Shown here: positions 1-7,703 of the stretch, piece after piece
How the letters are laid out: every line of letters starts with the position of its first letter
Position numbering within the stretch: the stretch's first letter is position 1
Origin: Caryophanon sp036309765
Lineage (GTDB): Bacteria > Bacillota > Bacilli > Bacillales_A > Planococcaceae
Direction: 5' to 3'
Assembly (NCBI GenBank): GCA_036309765.1
Contig: JAXJTE010000227.1
Coordinates: 1 to 15,645, forward strand
DNA length: 15,645 nucleotides
Position numbers and translations under genes: made by a program
Notes under the pieces: model-generated
What the model was told of the DNA's origin: nothing
The model's database searches: none
Seen by the model: the letters and a program-made list of their open reading frames with translations, nothing else

Positions 1-1
1 A

Positions 2-1207
2 CTTCAATCGATTGCGGAAGTGGAAAAATCATCGGTCGCTGGTTCATTTCGCCGCGTCAAGGAAACGAGCAAGGATGTTGACTTCATCGTTGCAACGAGC
101 GCACCGCAAGCTGTACGTGAGCAGCTATTAGCATCGTTATCAGTACTTGAAATTGTCGCAGCAGGAGATACGAAAATTTCGGTCGTGTTAGACAAAGAGG
201 AGCCAGTGAGCGTGGACTTTCGTTTAGTGACGTCGGACGCATACGCTTCTGCACTGCATCACTTCACCGGCTCAAAGGATCATAATGTGCGCATGCGTCA
301 GCTCGCTAAATCAATGAATCAAAAAATTAGCGAGTACGGCGTTGAGCAAGAAGATGGCAGCGTCGTAACGTTTGACAGCGAAGAAGCATTTTTTGCGCAT
401 TTCAACTTGCCGTTCATTCCGCCGACTGTGCGCGAATCAGGAAACGAGCTAGAGCGACTTAATGAGCTTTCACAGCTAGCTTCACGCGCGGACATTCAAG
501 CGGATTTACACATGCATACGACATGGTCAGACGGTGCGCATTCGATCGCTGAAATGGGCGAGGCACTGATTAATGAAGGTTATGCATATAGCGTCATTAC
601 CGACCATTCGCACTATTTAAAGGTCGCAAACGGCTTAACGCCAGAGCGTCTGCAAAAGCAGCGCGTCGAAATTGATGCGTTTAACGAGGCAAATCCGCAG
701 TTCCGTTTATATGCGGGTACGGAAATGGACATTTTACCAGACGGCTCACTCGACTTTAGCGACGATGTGTTAAAGGAGCTTGATTTCGTCATCGCATCGA
801 TTCACTCAAGCTTCTCGCAGCCACAGGAGCAAATTATGGCGCGACTAGAAGCGGCGATGAGCAACCCGTACGTCCATATGATTGCCCATCCAACAGGGCG
901 CATCGTTGGCGAGCGTCCAGGCTATGACCCAGATGTGAAAACGTTAATTGAATGGGCAAAGGCATACGATAAAATTTTAGAGCTAAACGCGAATCCGTAC
1001 CGCCTCGATTTAGCGACCGAGCATTTACAATATGCGATGGAGCTTGGCGTGAAAATTGCGATCAACACGGACGCACACGCCATCGACCAGCTGCGTTTCA
1101 TGGACTTAGGCGTACGCTACAGCCAAAAAGCGTGGGTGAAAAAGGACTTAATCGTCAACACATGGACAAAGCAGCAGTTTGAGGCGTATATTCGTAAAAA
1201 TAAGTAG
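2..1207 (+). CDS. polX: DNA polymerase X family protein with PHP domain (5'-truncated)
   Basis: C-terminal 401 residues of a family-X DNA polymerase/3'-5' exonuclease used in gap-filling repair. The frame is open to the window edge, so the start lies upstream; the B. subtilis protein is about 570 residues, so roughly 170 (8-kDa and fingers region) are missing. Visible order: GSFRRV followed by KDVDF, the paired metal-binding aspartates of the palm; SVDFRLV with the third aspartate; HFTGS, equivalent to the usual YFTGS. The PHP phosphoesterase domain starts near nucleotide 500 with HMHTTWSDG, then ITDHSH, GTEMDIL, ASIHSSF, IAHPTGR and INTDAH, together giving a full set of metal-binding His/Asp/Glu residues, so both activities look intact. 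The GTG at 20 is an internal valine, not a start. No terminator follows, so read-through into mutS2 is possible. Confidence 0.95.
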   Translation, partial: LQSIAEVEKSSVAGSFRRVKETSKDVDFIVATSAPQAVREQLLASLSVLEIVAAGDTKISVVLDKEEPVSVDFRLVTSDAYASALHHFTGSKDHNVRMRQLAKSMNQKISEYGVEQEDGSVVTFDSEEAFFAHFNLPFIPPTVRESGNELERLNELSQLASRADIQADLHMHTTWSDGAHSIAEMGEALINEGYAYSVITDHSHYLKVANGLTPERLQKQRVEIDAFNEANPQFRLYAGTEMDILPDGSLDFSDDVLKELDFVIASIHSSFSQPQEQIMARLEAAMSNPYVHMIAHPTGRIVGERPGYDPDVKTLIEWAKAYDKILELNANPYRLDLATEHLQYAMELGVKIAINTDAHAIDQLRFMDLGVRYSQKAWVKKDLIVNTWTKQQFEAYIRKNK

Positions 1208-1222
1208 AGTGCTTTACGAACG

Positions 1223-1246
1223 TACAACAGCACAATTGATGTTGTA
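1223..1246. repeat. Short inverted repeat between polX and mutS2
   Basis: TACAACA (1223-1229) and TGTTGTA (1240-1246) are perfect inverted copies around a 10-nt spacer; pairing extends outward to 1220-1249 with one mismatch. No T-run follows, so it is not an intrinsic terminator. It lies just upstream of the predicted mutS2 -10 box and could be an operator or a chance hairpin. Confidence 0.35.
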
Positions 1247-1270
1247 GGTGAGTGACATGAAGCATTTCGA

Positions 1271-1276
1271 TATAAT
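1271..1276 (+). promoter_or_regulatory. Probable -10 element of a mutS2 promoter
   Basis: A perfect TATAAT box lies 91 bases upstream of the mutS2 start in the 160-bp gap after polX. No good -35 hexamer is present at 16-18 bp, so the promoter is either weak or activator-assisted, or the box is fortuitous. Confidence 0.35.
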
Positions 1277-1285
1277 GGCTTTGAG

Positions 1286-1325
1286 CACGCGGCGAGACTC
1301 TTTGGGGAAAAGCGCGAACAGCCAA
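1286..1325. repeat. Possible degenerate fragment of a Bacillales interspersed repeat
   Basis: The segment contains GCGGCGAGACTC, then GGGGAAAAGCGCGAAC. It resembles, from memory, the core of a GC-rich repeat found in many intergenic regions of Bacillus-related genomes (GCGAGACTCC then GCGGGAAAAGCGCGAG). It is more GC-rich than the sequence around it. Only one arm is recognisable and several bases differ, so it would be a decayed partial copy. No second copy occurs in the window. Confidence 0.35.
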
Positions 1326-1367
1326 TAACATACATGAAACAATAACATTCATAAGGGAGGCGTTTTC

Positions 1368-3734
1368 ATGATCGCACAGCGCGCATTGAAAACACTAGAA
1401 TATAACAAAGTCCGCGCACAAGTCGCGAACTTTTGTACATCATCAATCGGCAAAAATGCCATTGAGGAGCTTGTACCAGAAACAGAATATGACCGCGTCG
1501 TCGAATTACTCGAAGAAATGGACGAAGGGTTATCGATTTTACGCGTAAAAGCAAATGTACCGATGGGTGGCATTTTCGACGTTCGTCCACATGCAAAACG
1601 CGCACAAATTGGCGGTATGCTGTCGGCGATGGAGCTAATGGAAATTGCAAGTACGATTCGTGCAAGCCGCATTTTCCGAGAGTTTATCGAAGGCATTGAA
1701 GCAGACGCTGAGCTTGCGATTCCACATTTCACCGAGCGCAAAGAAGCACTACCGGTTTTGACAGGCATTCAGCACGAAATTAATTCATGCATCGACGACA
1801 ACGCGCAAGTGATAGATGCGGCAAGTCAGCAGCTACGTCAAATTCGCCAGTCGCTACGTGCGGAGGAAGCGAAAGTAAAATCGAAGCTTGAAAACTTAGT
1901 GCGTGGTGCAAATGCTGCAAAAATGCTATCAGATGCCATCGTCACAATTCGTAACGACCGCTACGTAATTCCGGTAAAGCAAGAATACCGTCACCATTAC
2001 GGCGGCATCGTGCATGACCAGTCATCATCAGGGCAAACGCTATTTATCGAGCCGGATGCAGTTGTGCAAGCAAATAATGAAGTGAACCGCTTAAAGCTAA
2101 AAGAAAAAGCAGAAATCGAACGCATTTTAACGGTACTGTCAGGCATGGTCAGTGACATTGCCCACGACCTGTTCGTCATGGTGCAAATTTTAGGTGACAT
2201 CGACGTTATTTTAGCAAAAGGCAAATACGGACAGGCGAATAAATGCACGATGCCGAAAATGAATAAAGATGGCTACATTCGTTTAGTGCGTGCGCGTCAC
2301 CCATTACTTGACCGTGAAACAGCAGTCGCCAACACAATTGAGTTCGGCAAAGACTACACAGCAATCGTTATTACTGGACCGAACACAGGTGGTAAAACGG
2401 TAACGCTCAAAACGGTCGGGCTTTGTACGTTAATGGCGCAAGCAGGTATTCCAGTGCCAGCGTTAGACGGCTCAGAGCTTGCGGTATTTGACCAATTATT
2501 TGCTGACATCGGTGATGAACAATCAATCGAGCAAAGTTTATCGACGTTCTCTTCTCATATGGTGAACATCGTCGACATTTTATCGAAATTCGATGAAAAT
2601 TCGCTCGTGCTGTTTGATGAGCTTGGTGCAGGGACAGACCCGCAAGAAGGAGCGGCACTGGCTATTTCGATTTTAGATGAAGTGGTAGACCGCGGCGCAC
2701 GCGTTATGGCGACGACGCATTACCCGGAGCTAAAGGCATACGGATACAATCGATCGAATGTTGTCAATGCCTCAGTTGAGTTTGATGTGGAGACGCTGAG
2801 CCCGACATATCGTTTACTTATCGGTGTACCAGGTCGCTCAAACGCCTTTGAAATTTCAAATCGTTTAGGGCTACCGAAATCGATTATCGACCGTGCGAAA
2901 AGCTTCACAGGTACAGATCGTCACGAGGTAGAGTCGATGATTGCATCGCTTGAGGAAAGCCGTCGTCGTTCAGAGCGTGAAGCAGACGAGGCACACGTAT
3001 TGCTTGAGGAAGCGGCGACGTTACGTGCAGCGCTTGAGCAAAAAGTGCAAGCATACGAAGACCGCAAAGAAGCACTTGAGAAGAAGGCGAAGGAAAAAGC
3101 ACGTCGCATTGTCGATGAAGCGAAAGCCGAATCTGAAAAAATTATTACCGAGCTGCGTGAAATGAGCAAAAATGCCGCAAAATCAGTGAAAGAACATGAA
3201 TTAATCGATGCGAAAAAGCGCTTAGAAGGCGTCGGGCCAAAAGAAAACCGCGTGCTGAAAAAACAAGCACAGGTGCAGGAGCGCCAGGAAAATTTACAAG
3301 CTGGCGATGAAGTGCGCGTGCTAAGTTACGGACAAAAAGGGATTATTTTAGAGAAAAAATCAGACGATGAATATGTCGTACAAATCGGCATTTTAAAAAT
3401 GAAGCTTGACCGCAGTGACCTTCAATACGTGAAGCCCGAAAAAGAGCAGCCAGTGCGTGCGATGACGAACGTCAAAAACCGCACAGCGCATGTGAAGATG
3501 GAGCTAGACTTACGTGGTGAGCGCTATGAGGATGCGATTTTGCGTACCGAGAAATACATTGACGATGCGCTACTTGCGAATTATCACCGCGTATCGATCA
3601 TTCACGGCAAAGGAACGGGTGCGCTACGACAAGGTATTCAAACGTATTTAAAAGGGCATAGCCGCGTCAAAGGATTCCGCTTTGGTGAAGCAGGTGAAGG
3701 TGGCTACGGCGTGACCGTTGTCGAGCTGAAATAA
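1368..3734 (+). CDS. mutS2: MutS2 ATPase/endonuclease, ribosome-collision rescue and recombination factor
   Basis: 788 residues, against about 785 in B. subtilis MutS2. The MutS-type core (no mismatch-recognition domain I) is followed by an ABC-like ATPase: Walker A GPNTGGKT at residues 337-344 and Walker B LVLFDE at 413-418, then the GAGTDPQEGAAL signature stretch. A long charged coiled-coil (about 520-635) leads to a KOW/SH3-like segment (GDEVRVLSYGQKG, about 645-690). The C-terminal Smr domain has LDLRG at 713-717 and HGKGTGALR from 746. Family knowledge: MutS2 dimers bind branched DNA and affect recombination, and in B. subtilis they recognise and split collided ribosomes, with KOW and Smr contacting the ribosome. 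All key motifs are intact. The start is supported by AGGGAGG 8 nt upstream. Two membrane-protein genes follow and probably share the transcript. Confidence 0.97.
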   Translation: MIAQRALKTLEYNKVRAQVANFCTSSIGKNAIEELVPETEYDRVVELLEEMDEGLSILRVKANVPMGGIFDVRPHAKRAQIGGMLSAMELMEIASTIRASRIFREFIEGIEADAELAIPHFTERKEALPVLTGIQHEINSCIDDNAQVIDAASQQLRQIRQSLRAEEAKVKSKLENLVRGANAAKMLSDAIVTIRNDRYVIPVKQEYRHHYGGIVHDQSSSGQTLFIEPDAVVQANNEVNRLKLKEKAEIERILTVLSGMVSDIAHDLFVMVQILGDIDVILAKGKYGQANKCTMPKMNKDGYIRLVRARHPLLDRETAVANTIEFGKDYTAIVITGPNTGGKTVTLKTVGLCTLMAQAGIPVPALDGSELAVFDQLFADIGDEQSIEQSLSTFSSHMVNIVDILSKFDENSLVLFDELGAGTDPQEGAALAISILDEVVDRGARVMATTHYPELKAYGYNRSNVVNASVEFDVETLSPTYRLLIGVPGRSNAFEISNRLGLPKSIIDRAKSFTGTDRHEVESMIASLEESRRRSEREADEAHVLLEEAATLRAALEQKVQAYEDRKEALEKKAKEKARRIVDEAKAESEKIITELREMSKNAAKSVKEHELIDAKKRLEGVGPKENRVLKKQAQVQERQENLQAGDEVRVLSYGQKGIILEKKSDDEYVVQIGILKMKLDRSDLQYVKPEKEQPVRAMTNVKNRTAHVKMELDLRGERYEDAILRTEKYIDDALLANYHRVSIIHGKGTGALRQGIQTYLKGHSRVKGFRFGEAGEGGYGVTVVELK

Positions 3735-3761
3735 CGTTAAAAACGAAAAGGGGAGGCGCGT

Positions 3762-4172
3762 ATGGAACAGTTTTGGACACACCCAATGGTTGAAACGGCA
3801 GGCTACTTTAGCGTCGTTATATTATGTTTAGTATTATCAATGGCGCTTTTTGAAGTCGTGACGAAGTATAAAAACTGGGAAGAAATTAAAAATGGCAACG
3901 TAGCGGTCGCACTCGCAACGGGCGGTAAAATTTTAGGCATTTGTAACATTTTCCGTTACTCGATCGCTCAGCACTCCACGCTGCTTGAAATGCTTGGCTG
4001 GGGCTTGTTCGGCTTTGTACTCCTTATTTTTGCTTATTTTTTATTTGAATTTTTCACGCCGCGCTTTAACGTTGATGAAGAAATTGCAAACGACAATCGC
4101 TCGGTCGGCTTCATTTCGTTTACGATTTCACTTGGCTTATCGTTCGTTATCGGCGTAAGCATCGGATCGTGA
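3762..4172 (+). CDS. yshE: DUF350 family inner-membrane protein (YshE-like)
   Basis: 136-residue hydrophobic protein with four predicted membrane helices at about 13-33, 47-68, 73-97 and 113-135. The two-fold arrangement, with a small-residue and glycine-rich second helix (ALATGGKILG), fits DUF350. B. subtilis has a protein of similar length (YshE) at the same place behind mutS2. The molecular function of DUF350 proteins is not established, and nothing here adds a catalytic motif. The gene starts 27 bp after mutS2 with a strong site (GGGGAGG, about 7 nt before ATG), so it is almost certainly cotranscribed with it. Its stop codon overlaps the ribosome binding site of the next tiny gene, suggesting translational coupling. 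The symbol is given by synteny. Confidence 0.85.
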   Translation: MEQFWTHPMVETAGYFSVVILCLVLSMALFEVVTKYKNWEEIKNGNVAVALATGGKILGICNIFRYSIAQHSTLLEMLGWGLFGFVLLIFAYFLFEFFTPRFNVDEEIANDNRSVGFISFTISLGLSFVIGVSIGS

Positions 4173-4181
4173 GGTGATGAC

Positions 4182-4268
4182 ATGAAGCGTTTAGCAATTG
4201 TGTTATCTATCGTTGCCGCCCTATTTTTTTTAGTAGGCATTTATTATATCGTTACAGCGTCATCTTAA
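4182..4268 (+). CDS. 28-residue single-helix membrane miniprotein
   Basis: A short open frame starting MKRLAIVLSIVA and ending IVTASS. It has a positively charged N-terminus, one hydrophobic helix (about residues 4-24) and a short polar tail, as expected for a small membrane protein with the N-terminus inside. The case for translation is the ribosome binding site GAGGTGAT (4171-4178), which matches the 16S anti-SD well, overlaps the stop codon of the DUF350 gene and sits 3 nt before the ATG. The frame ends 7 nt before a perfect terminator hairpin, so it fills the only space left in the operon. I do not recognise the protein. It could be an accessory subunit of the DUF350 protein; that is inference from coupling only. 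Confidence 0.65.
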   Translation: MKRLAIVLSIVAALFFLVGIYYIVTASS

Positions 4269-4275
4269 AAACGAG

Positions 4276-4322
4276 AGGTTGTGCTACGCGTCGCATGTCG
4301 GCTCGTAGCACAACCTTTTTTT
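4276..4322 (+). terminator. Strong intrinsic terminator of the mutS2 operon
   Basis: 13-bp perfect stem (AGGTTGTGCTACG at 4276-4288 with CGTAGCACAACCT at 4304-4316), a 15-nt loop and a run of seven T (4316-4322). Confidence 0.93.
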
Positions 4323-4360
4323 ATGCGCAATATGGGTGCAAATGCCGCAGAAAGCGACCA

Positions 4361-4372
4361 ACACATATGTGT
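4361..4372. repeat. 12-bp perfect palindrome upstream of lcfA
   Basis: ACACATATGTGT reads identically on both strands and lies 47 bp upstream of the lcfA -35 box. It could be a regulator site; it matches neither the FadR nor the CcpA consensus. The rest of the 4323-4418 spacer shows nothing recognisable. Confidence 0.3.
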
Positions 4373-4418
4373 ATTTGTTTTGTATATTCTCTAAATTGCA
4401 TTATATTTCTGTTTTATG

Positions 4419-4447
4419 TTGGAAATTACAAGTTTTTCTATTATAAT
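4419..4447 (+). promoter_or_regulatory. Predicted sigma-A promoter of lcfA
   Basis: TTGGAA (4419-4424), 17-bp spacer, perfect TATAAT (4442-4447). Expected start near 4454, giving a leader of about 40 nt before the chosen lcfA ATG. A poor match (13 of 18) to the FadR operator consensus overlaps the start region at 4447-4464. Confidence 0.75.
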
Positions 4448-4494
4448 TAATGATAAGTAATACAAATGTGGATACGAGAGGGGATGGCAAAAGT

Positions 4495-6180
4495 ATGACA
4501 GCAAAACCTTGGTTGAAATGGTACCCAGAAGAAATTCCAGCAGAAGTGACGATTCCAGACGCACCACTCCATCATTATTTAACAGAGGCTTATACGAACG
4601 TGCCAAACAACATCGCCGTGCATTTTATGGGGAAGGAGCTAACGTATGCGGAAGTGTATACGTCCGCCCAAAAATTTGCGAATTATTTAATGACGCTTGG
4701 GCTTGAAAAAGGAGACCGAGTTGCCATTATGCTGCCGAATTGCCCACAGGCGGTTATCGCTTATTACGGCACGCTATATGCAGGCGGCGTTGTCGTGCAG
4801 ACGAACCCATTATACACAGAGCGTGAACTTGCGTATCAAATGAAAGATGCCGGTGTGAAAATCATTTTAGGAATGGACATTTTATATCCGCGCATTACGA
4901 AAGTACTCGCACAAACAGACATTGAGCATGTCATCGTCGCGGCCATTAAAGACTACTTGCCATTCCCGAAAAATTTAGTGTACCCAATCATGCAAAAGAA
5001 ACAGTATGGCTTTGCGGTGAACGTCGAGCATCGTGGAACGAATCATTTATTTACGGAAATTATGAAAACAGCGAGCGACACACCACCAAACGTTGCGGTC
5101 GCAAGCGAGGATTTAGCACTGCTACAATATACAGGTGGAACAACAGGATATCCAAAGGGCGTGATGCTGACACATCGCAATTTAATCGCCAATACAGAAA
5201 TGTGTGCGGCTTGGATGTATAAAGCAGAATACGGAAAGGAAAGCATACTCGGCATTTTACCGTTCTTCCATGTGTACGGCATGACGACCGTATTAATTTT
5301 AGCGGTGAAAATGGGAAGTAAAATGATCTTGCTACCGAAGTTCGATCTCGACATCGCACTGAAGACGATTGATCGTCAAGAACCGACGCTATTCCCAGGC
5401 GCACCGACGATGTATATCGGTTTAATTTCACACCCGCTCATTAAAAAATACAATCTATCCTCAATCAAAGCATGTTTAAGTGGTTCGTCGGCATTGCCAG
5501 TGGAAGTACAAGAGCGCTTTGAGGAGCTAACAGGTGGCAAGCTCGTCGAAGGATACGGCTTAACCGAAACGTCGCCGGTCACACATGCAAACTTAATTTG
5601 GGGAGAACGCATTCACGGCTCAGTCGGCTTACCGTGGCCAAACACGGATTCTGCTGTTTTCGCAGCAGGTAGCACGAAGCCATTGCCAGCAGGAGAAATT
5701 GGTGAAATTGCCGTCAAAGGACCTCAAGTAATGCAAGGCTACTGGAACCGCCCTGACGAAACGGAAATGACATTTAAAGACGGCTGGTTTTTAACGGGAG
5801 ACTTAGGCTACATGGACGAAAAAGGCTTCTTCTACGTTGTTGACCGTAAAAAGGATATGATCATTGCAGGTGGCTTTAACGTATATCCGCGTGAGGTGGA
5901 GGAAGTGCTATATGAACATCCTGCCATACAGGAGTGCGTCGTTGTTGGCATCCCAGACCCGTATCGCGGCGAAACAGTAAAAGCATATATTGTGTTGAAA
6001 GAAGGATATAGCGCAACCGATGACGAATTAAATAAATATAGCCGTGAAAACTTAGCGGCGTATAAAGTACCACGCACATACGAGTTCCGTACAGAGCTAC
6101 CAAAAACAGCAGTCGGCAAAATTTTACGACGTCAGCTCATTGAAGAAGAAAAGGAAAAACAGCAACTTCAAGCGAACTAA
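4495..6180 (+). CDS. lcfA: Long-chain fatty acid-CoA ligase
   Basis: 561 residues, close to the 560 of B. subtilis LcfA. ATP-dependent activation of long-chain fatty acids to acyl-CoA, the entry step of beta-oxidation, at the cytoplasmic face of the membrane. Adenylate-forming enzyme motifs: P-loop TGGTTGYPKG at 213-222, GYGLTETSP at 353-361, LTGDLGY at 433-439, DRKKD at 450-454 (hinge region before the C-terminal domain) and the adenylation lysine in AVGKILRR (K542). The ATG at 4495 is chosen because GAGAGGGG (4476-4483) lies upstream at proper spacing and the length fits the family. An in-frame ATG at 4450 lies before the predicted transcription start. No terminator separates it from fadR. 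Its product, acyl-CoA, is the expected inducer of FadR, so the enzyme generates the signal that derepresses its own operon. Confidence 0.96.
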   Translation: MTAKPWLKWYPEEIPAEVTIPDAPLHHYLTEAYTNVPNNIAVHFMGKELTYAEVYTSAQKFANYLMTLGLEKGDRVAIMLPNCPQAVIAYYGTLYAGGVVVQTNPLYTERELAYQMKDAGVKIILGMDILYPRITKVLAQTDIEHVIVAAIKDYLPFPKNLVYPIMQKKQYGFAVNVEHRGTNHLFTEIMKTASDTPPNVAVASEDLALLQYTGGTTGYPKGVMLTHRNLIANTEMCAAWMYKAEYGKESILGILPFFHVYGMTTVLILAVKMGSKMILLPKFDLDIALKTIDRQEPTLFPGAPTMYIGLISHPLIKKYNLSSIKACLSGSSALPVEVQERFEELTGGKLVEGYGLTETSPVTHANLIWGERIHGSVGLPWPNTDSAVFAAGSTKPLPAGEIGEIAVKGPQVMQGYWNRPDETEMTFKDGWFLTGDLGYMDEKGFFYVVDRKKDMIIAGGFNVYPREVEEVLYEHPAIQECVVVGIPDPYRGETVKAYIVLKEGYSATDDELNKYSRENLAAYKVPRTYEFRTELPKTAVGKILRRQLIEEEKEKQQLQAN

Positions 6181-6199
6181 AATAGTTTTGTAGAAATAG

Positions 6200-6228
6200 T
6201 TGACATAACTGTGGCGGAATAATATTAT
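6200..6228 (+). promoter_or_regulatory. Predicted sigma-A promoter of fadR
   Basis: Perfect TTGACA (6200-6205), 17-bp spacer, TATTAT (6223-6228). It would allow fadR-fadB-etfBA transcription independent of lcfA. The FadR operator begins at about +1, an arrangement suited to autorepression. Confidence 0.85.
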
Positions 6229-6235
6229 TAGAGCA

Positions 6236-6253
6236 TGAATGAATGGTCATTCA
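6236..6253. promoter_or_regulatory. FadR operator
   Basis: TGAATGAATGGTCATTCA matches the B. subtilis FadR consensus TGAATGAMTANTCATTCA at all but one of the specified positions. The arms TGAATGA/TCATTCA are perfect inverted copies, extending to 8 bp with the flanking A and T. It covers the predicted fadR start point. A further half-site-like TTCATTC lies 12 bp downstream, at 6265-6271. Confidence 0.9.
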
Positions 6254-6302
6254 TTTTTAGAGCGTTCATTCGTGTTTTAGATTGTAGTGGTGGTGAGCAG
6301 GT

Positions 6303-6887
6303 TTGAAAAATGACAAACCGAAGTATAGGCAAATTATTGACGCAGCCATCGTCGTCATTGCAGAAAATGGCTATCATCAAGCGCAAGTTTCGAAAATCGC
6401 GAAGCAAGCAGGGGTAGCTGATGGTACGATTTATTTATACTTTAAAAACAAGGAAGATATTTTAATTTCGGTATTTAGCGACAAAATGTCCGTCATTACG
6501 GAATCGCTACAATATATTATTAAAACGGAGAGTAGCTCAACGGTTAAGCTTAGCCGCATGATTGAAAACCATTTTAATGTGCTTGCAAATAATGCGCACT
6601 TTGCGGTCGTTACACAAATCGAGTTGCGTCAATCAAACAAAGCACTGCGCCAGAAAATTAATGCCATTTTAAAAGACTATTTAATGTTGCTCGATGAAAT
6701 TTTAATCGAGGGAATGGTGTCAGGGGAATTTAATCCGGTGATGGACGTTCGCTTAGCACGTTCAATGGTGTTTGGCACGATTGATGAAATTATTACGACG
6801 TGGGTAATGAACGAGCAGCGTTATGATTTGCTTGCATTAGCGCCAAAAGTAAAGGATTTAATTTTACGAGGCTTACAAGCTACATAA
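6303..6887 (+). CDS. fadR: TetR-family fatty acid degradation repressor FadR
   Basis: 194 residues, the length of B. subtilis FadR (YsiA) as I recall it. The N-terminal TetR helix-turn-helix (about residues 8-53) reads ENGYHQAQVSKIAKQAG then VADGTIYLYFKNKEDIL, the well-conserved DNA-recognition part of this subfamily. The C-terminal helical domain is expected to bind long-chain acyl-CoA, which releases the repressor from DNA. The start is a TTG with GGTGGTGAG upstream; no other start gives the complete family N-terminus. Its own operator sits 50 bp upstream on the promoter. It lies inside the regulon it controls, behind lcfA and 16 bp ahead of fadB. Confidence 0.95.
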   Translation: MKNDKPKYRQIIDAAIVVIAENGYHQAQVSKIAKQAGVADGTIYLYFKNKEDILISVFSDKMSVITESLQYIIKTESSSTVKLSRMIENHFNVLANNAHFAVVTQIELRQSNKALRQKINAILKDYLMLLDEILIEGMVSGEFNPVMDVRLARSMVFGTIDEIITTWVMNEQRYDLLALAPKVKDLILRGLQAT

Positions 6888-6903
6888 AAAGGGTGTGGGA
6901 GAA

Positions 6904-7677
6904 ATGGAATTTTTACGTTGGTCAGTAGAGGACGGCGTTGCAATTGTGACGATTAATCGTCCGCCAGCGAATGCTCTTGCGCGTGCCATTATTCAAGAAG
7001 TCGATGAACTGCTTGATATTTTAGCAACAGAGCAGGAAGTCCGTGTTGTTGTACTTCATGGTGAAGGTCGCTTTTTCTCAGCAGGGGCAGATATTAAAGA
7101 ATTTACAGAAGTTTCATCGAGCGAGGAATTCACTAAATTAGCTCGTAAAGGGCAAATTGTCTTCGATCGCATGGAATCATTTGAAAAACCAATTATTGCA
7201 GCGATTCACGGTGCAGCACTTGGTGGCGGCTTAGAGCTTGCGATGGGCTGTCATATTCGTTACGTCACAAAATCAGCAAAGCTCGGCTTACCAGAATTAA
7301 ACTTAGGATTAATTCCAGGGTTTGGTGGCACACAACGCTTACCACGCTTCGTCGGTGCAGCAAAAGCAGCTGAAATGATGTTTACAAGTGATCCAATCAC
7401 GGGTGAAGAAGCGGTTCAATTTGGACTAGCAACTCGTGCCTTTGATGATGAGGAGCTATTACCACAAACGATTGCGATTGCGAAAAAGATCGCATTAAAG
7501 AGTCCGATTACGTTAGCTGCGGCGATTAAAACACTTCAGTATAGCAAAACGAATCTTTTTGATGCTGGCTTACAAGCAGAGGCAGAAACGTTTGGTCACG
7601 TCTTCATTTCAGAGGATGCAAAAGAAGGCATTCAAGCATTTATTGAAAAAAGAAAACCGCAATTTAGCGGCAAATAA
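6904..7677 (+). CDS. fadB: Enoyl-CoA hydratase (beta-oxidation)
   Basis: 257-residue crotonase-fold protein catalysing hydration of trans-2-enoyl-CoA to 3-hydroxyacyl-CoA. The oxyanion-hole segments are FFSAGADIKEF and HGAALGGGLELAMG. Both catalytic glutamates are present and correctly spaced: E111 in LELAM and E131 in LPELNLG, 20 residues apart like Glu144/Glu164 of the rat enzyme. IPGFGGTQRLPR follows. There is no dehydrogenase domain, so it is the monofunctional type called FadB in Bacillus, not the large gamma-proteobacterial FadB. The ATG at 6904 is preferred over the in-frame GTG at 6895, because AGGGTG (6890-6895) is at usable distance only for the ATG. Only 16 bp separate it from fadR and 26 bp from etfB, so it is cotranscribed. 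Confidence 0.92.
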   Translation: MEFLRWSVEDGVAIVTINRPPANALARAIIQEVDELLDILATEQEVRVVVLHGEGRFFSAGADIKEFTEVSSSEEFTKLARKGQIVFDRMESFEKPIIAAIHGAALGGGLELAMGCHIRYVTKSAKLGLPELNLGLIPGFGGTQRLPRFVGAAKAAEMMFTSDPITGEEAVQFGLATRAFDDEELLPQTIAIAKKIALKSPITLAAAIKTLQYSKTNLFDAGLQAEAETFGHVFISEDAKEGIQAFIEKRKPQFSGK

Positions 7678-7703
7678 AATCGCTTCAGGGGGTCTGTAAA
7701 AGC

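Noticed and set aside
1257..1328. 23-codon frame beginning MKHFDIMALSTRRD between polX and mutS2
   Set aside because: There is a GGTGAG four bases upstream, but the frame contains the predicted mutS2 -10 box and the repeat-like segment, and the peptide has no recognisable character; coding is not convincing.
1349..1768. 139-residue minus-strand frame opposite the start of mutS2
   Set aside because: Shadow of the mutS2 frame: low-complexity Ser/Ile-rich translation, no ribosome binding site. The same applies to the other long antisense frames over mutS2, lcfA, uvrC and etfA.
4350..4364. cre-like AGAAAGCGACC upstream of lcfA
   Set aside because: It misses several required cre positions in the second half, including the conserved C.
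4450..4494. Earlier ATG for lcfA at 4450
   Set aside because: It overlaps the region just after a perfect TATAAT, upstream of the expected transcription start, and has no ribosome binding site; ATG 4495 has GAGAGGGG upstream.
6895..6903. GTG start for fadB at 6895
   Set aside because: The only Shine-Dalgarno-like sequence would lie directly against the GTG; it is at usable distance from ATG 6904.
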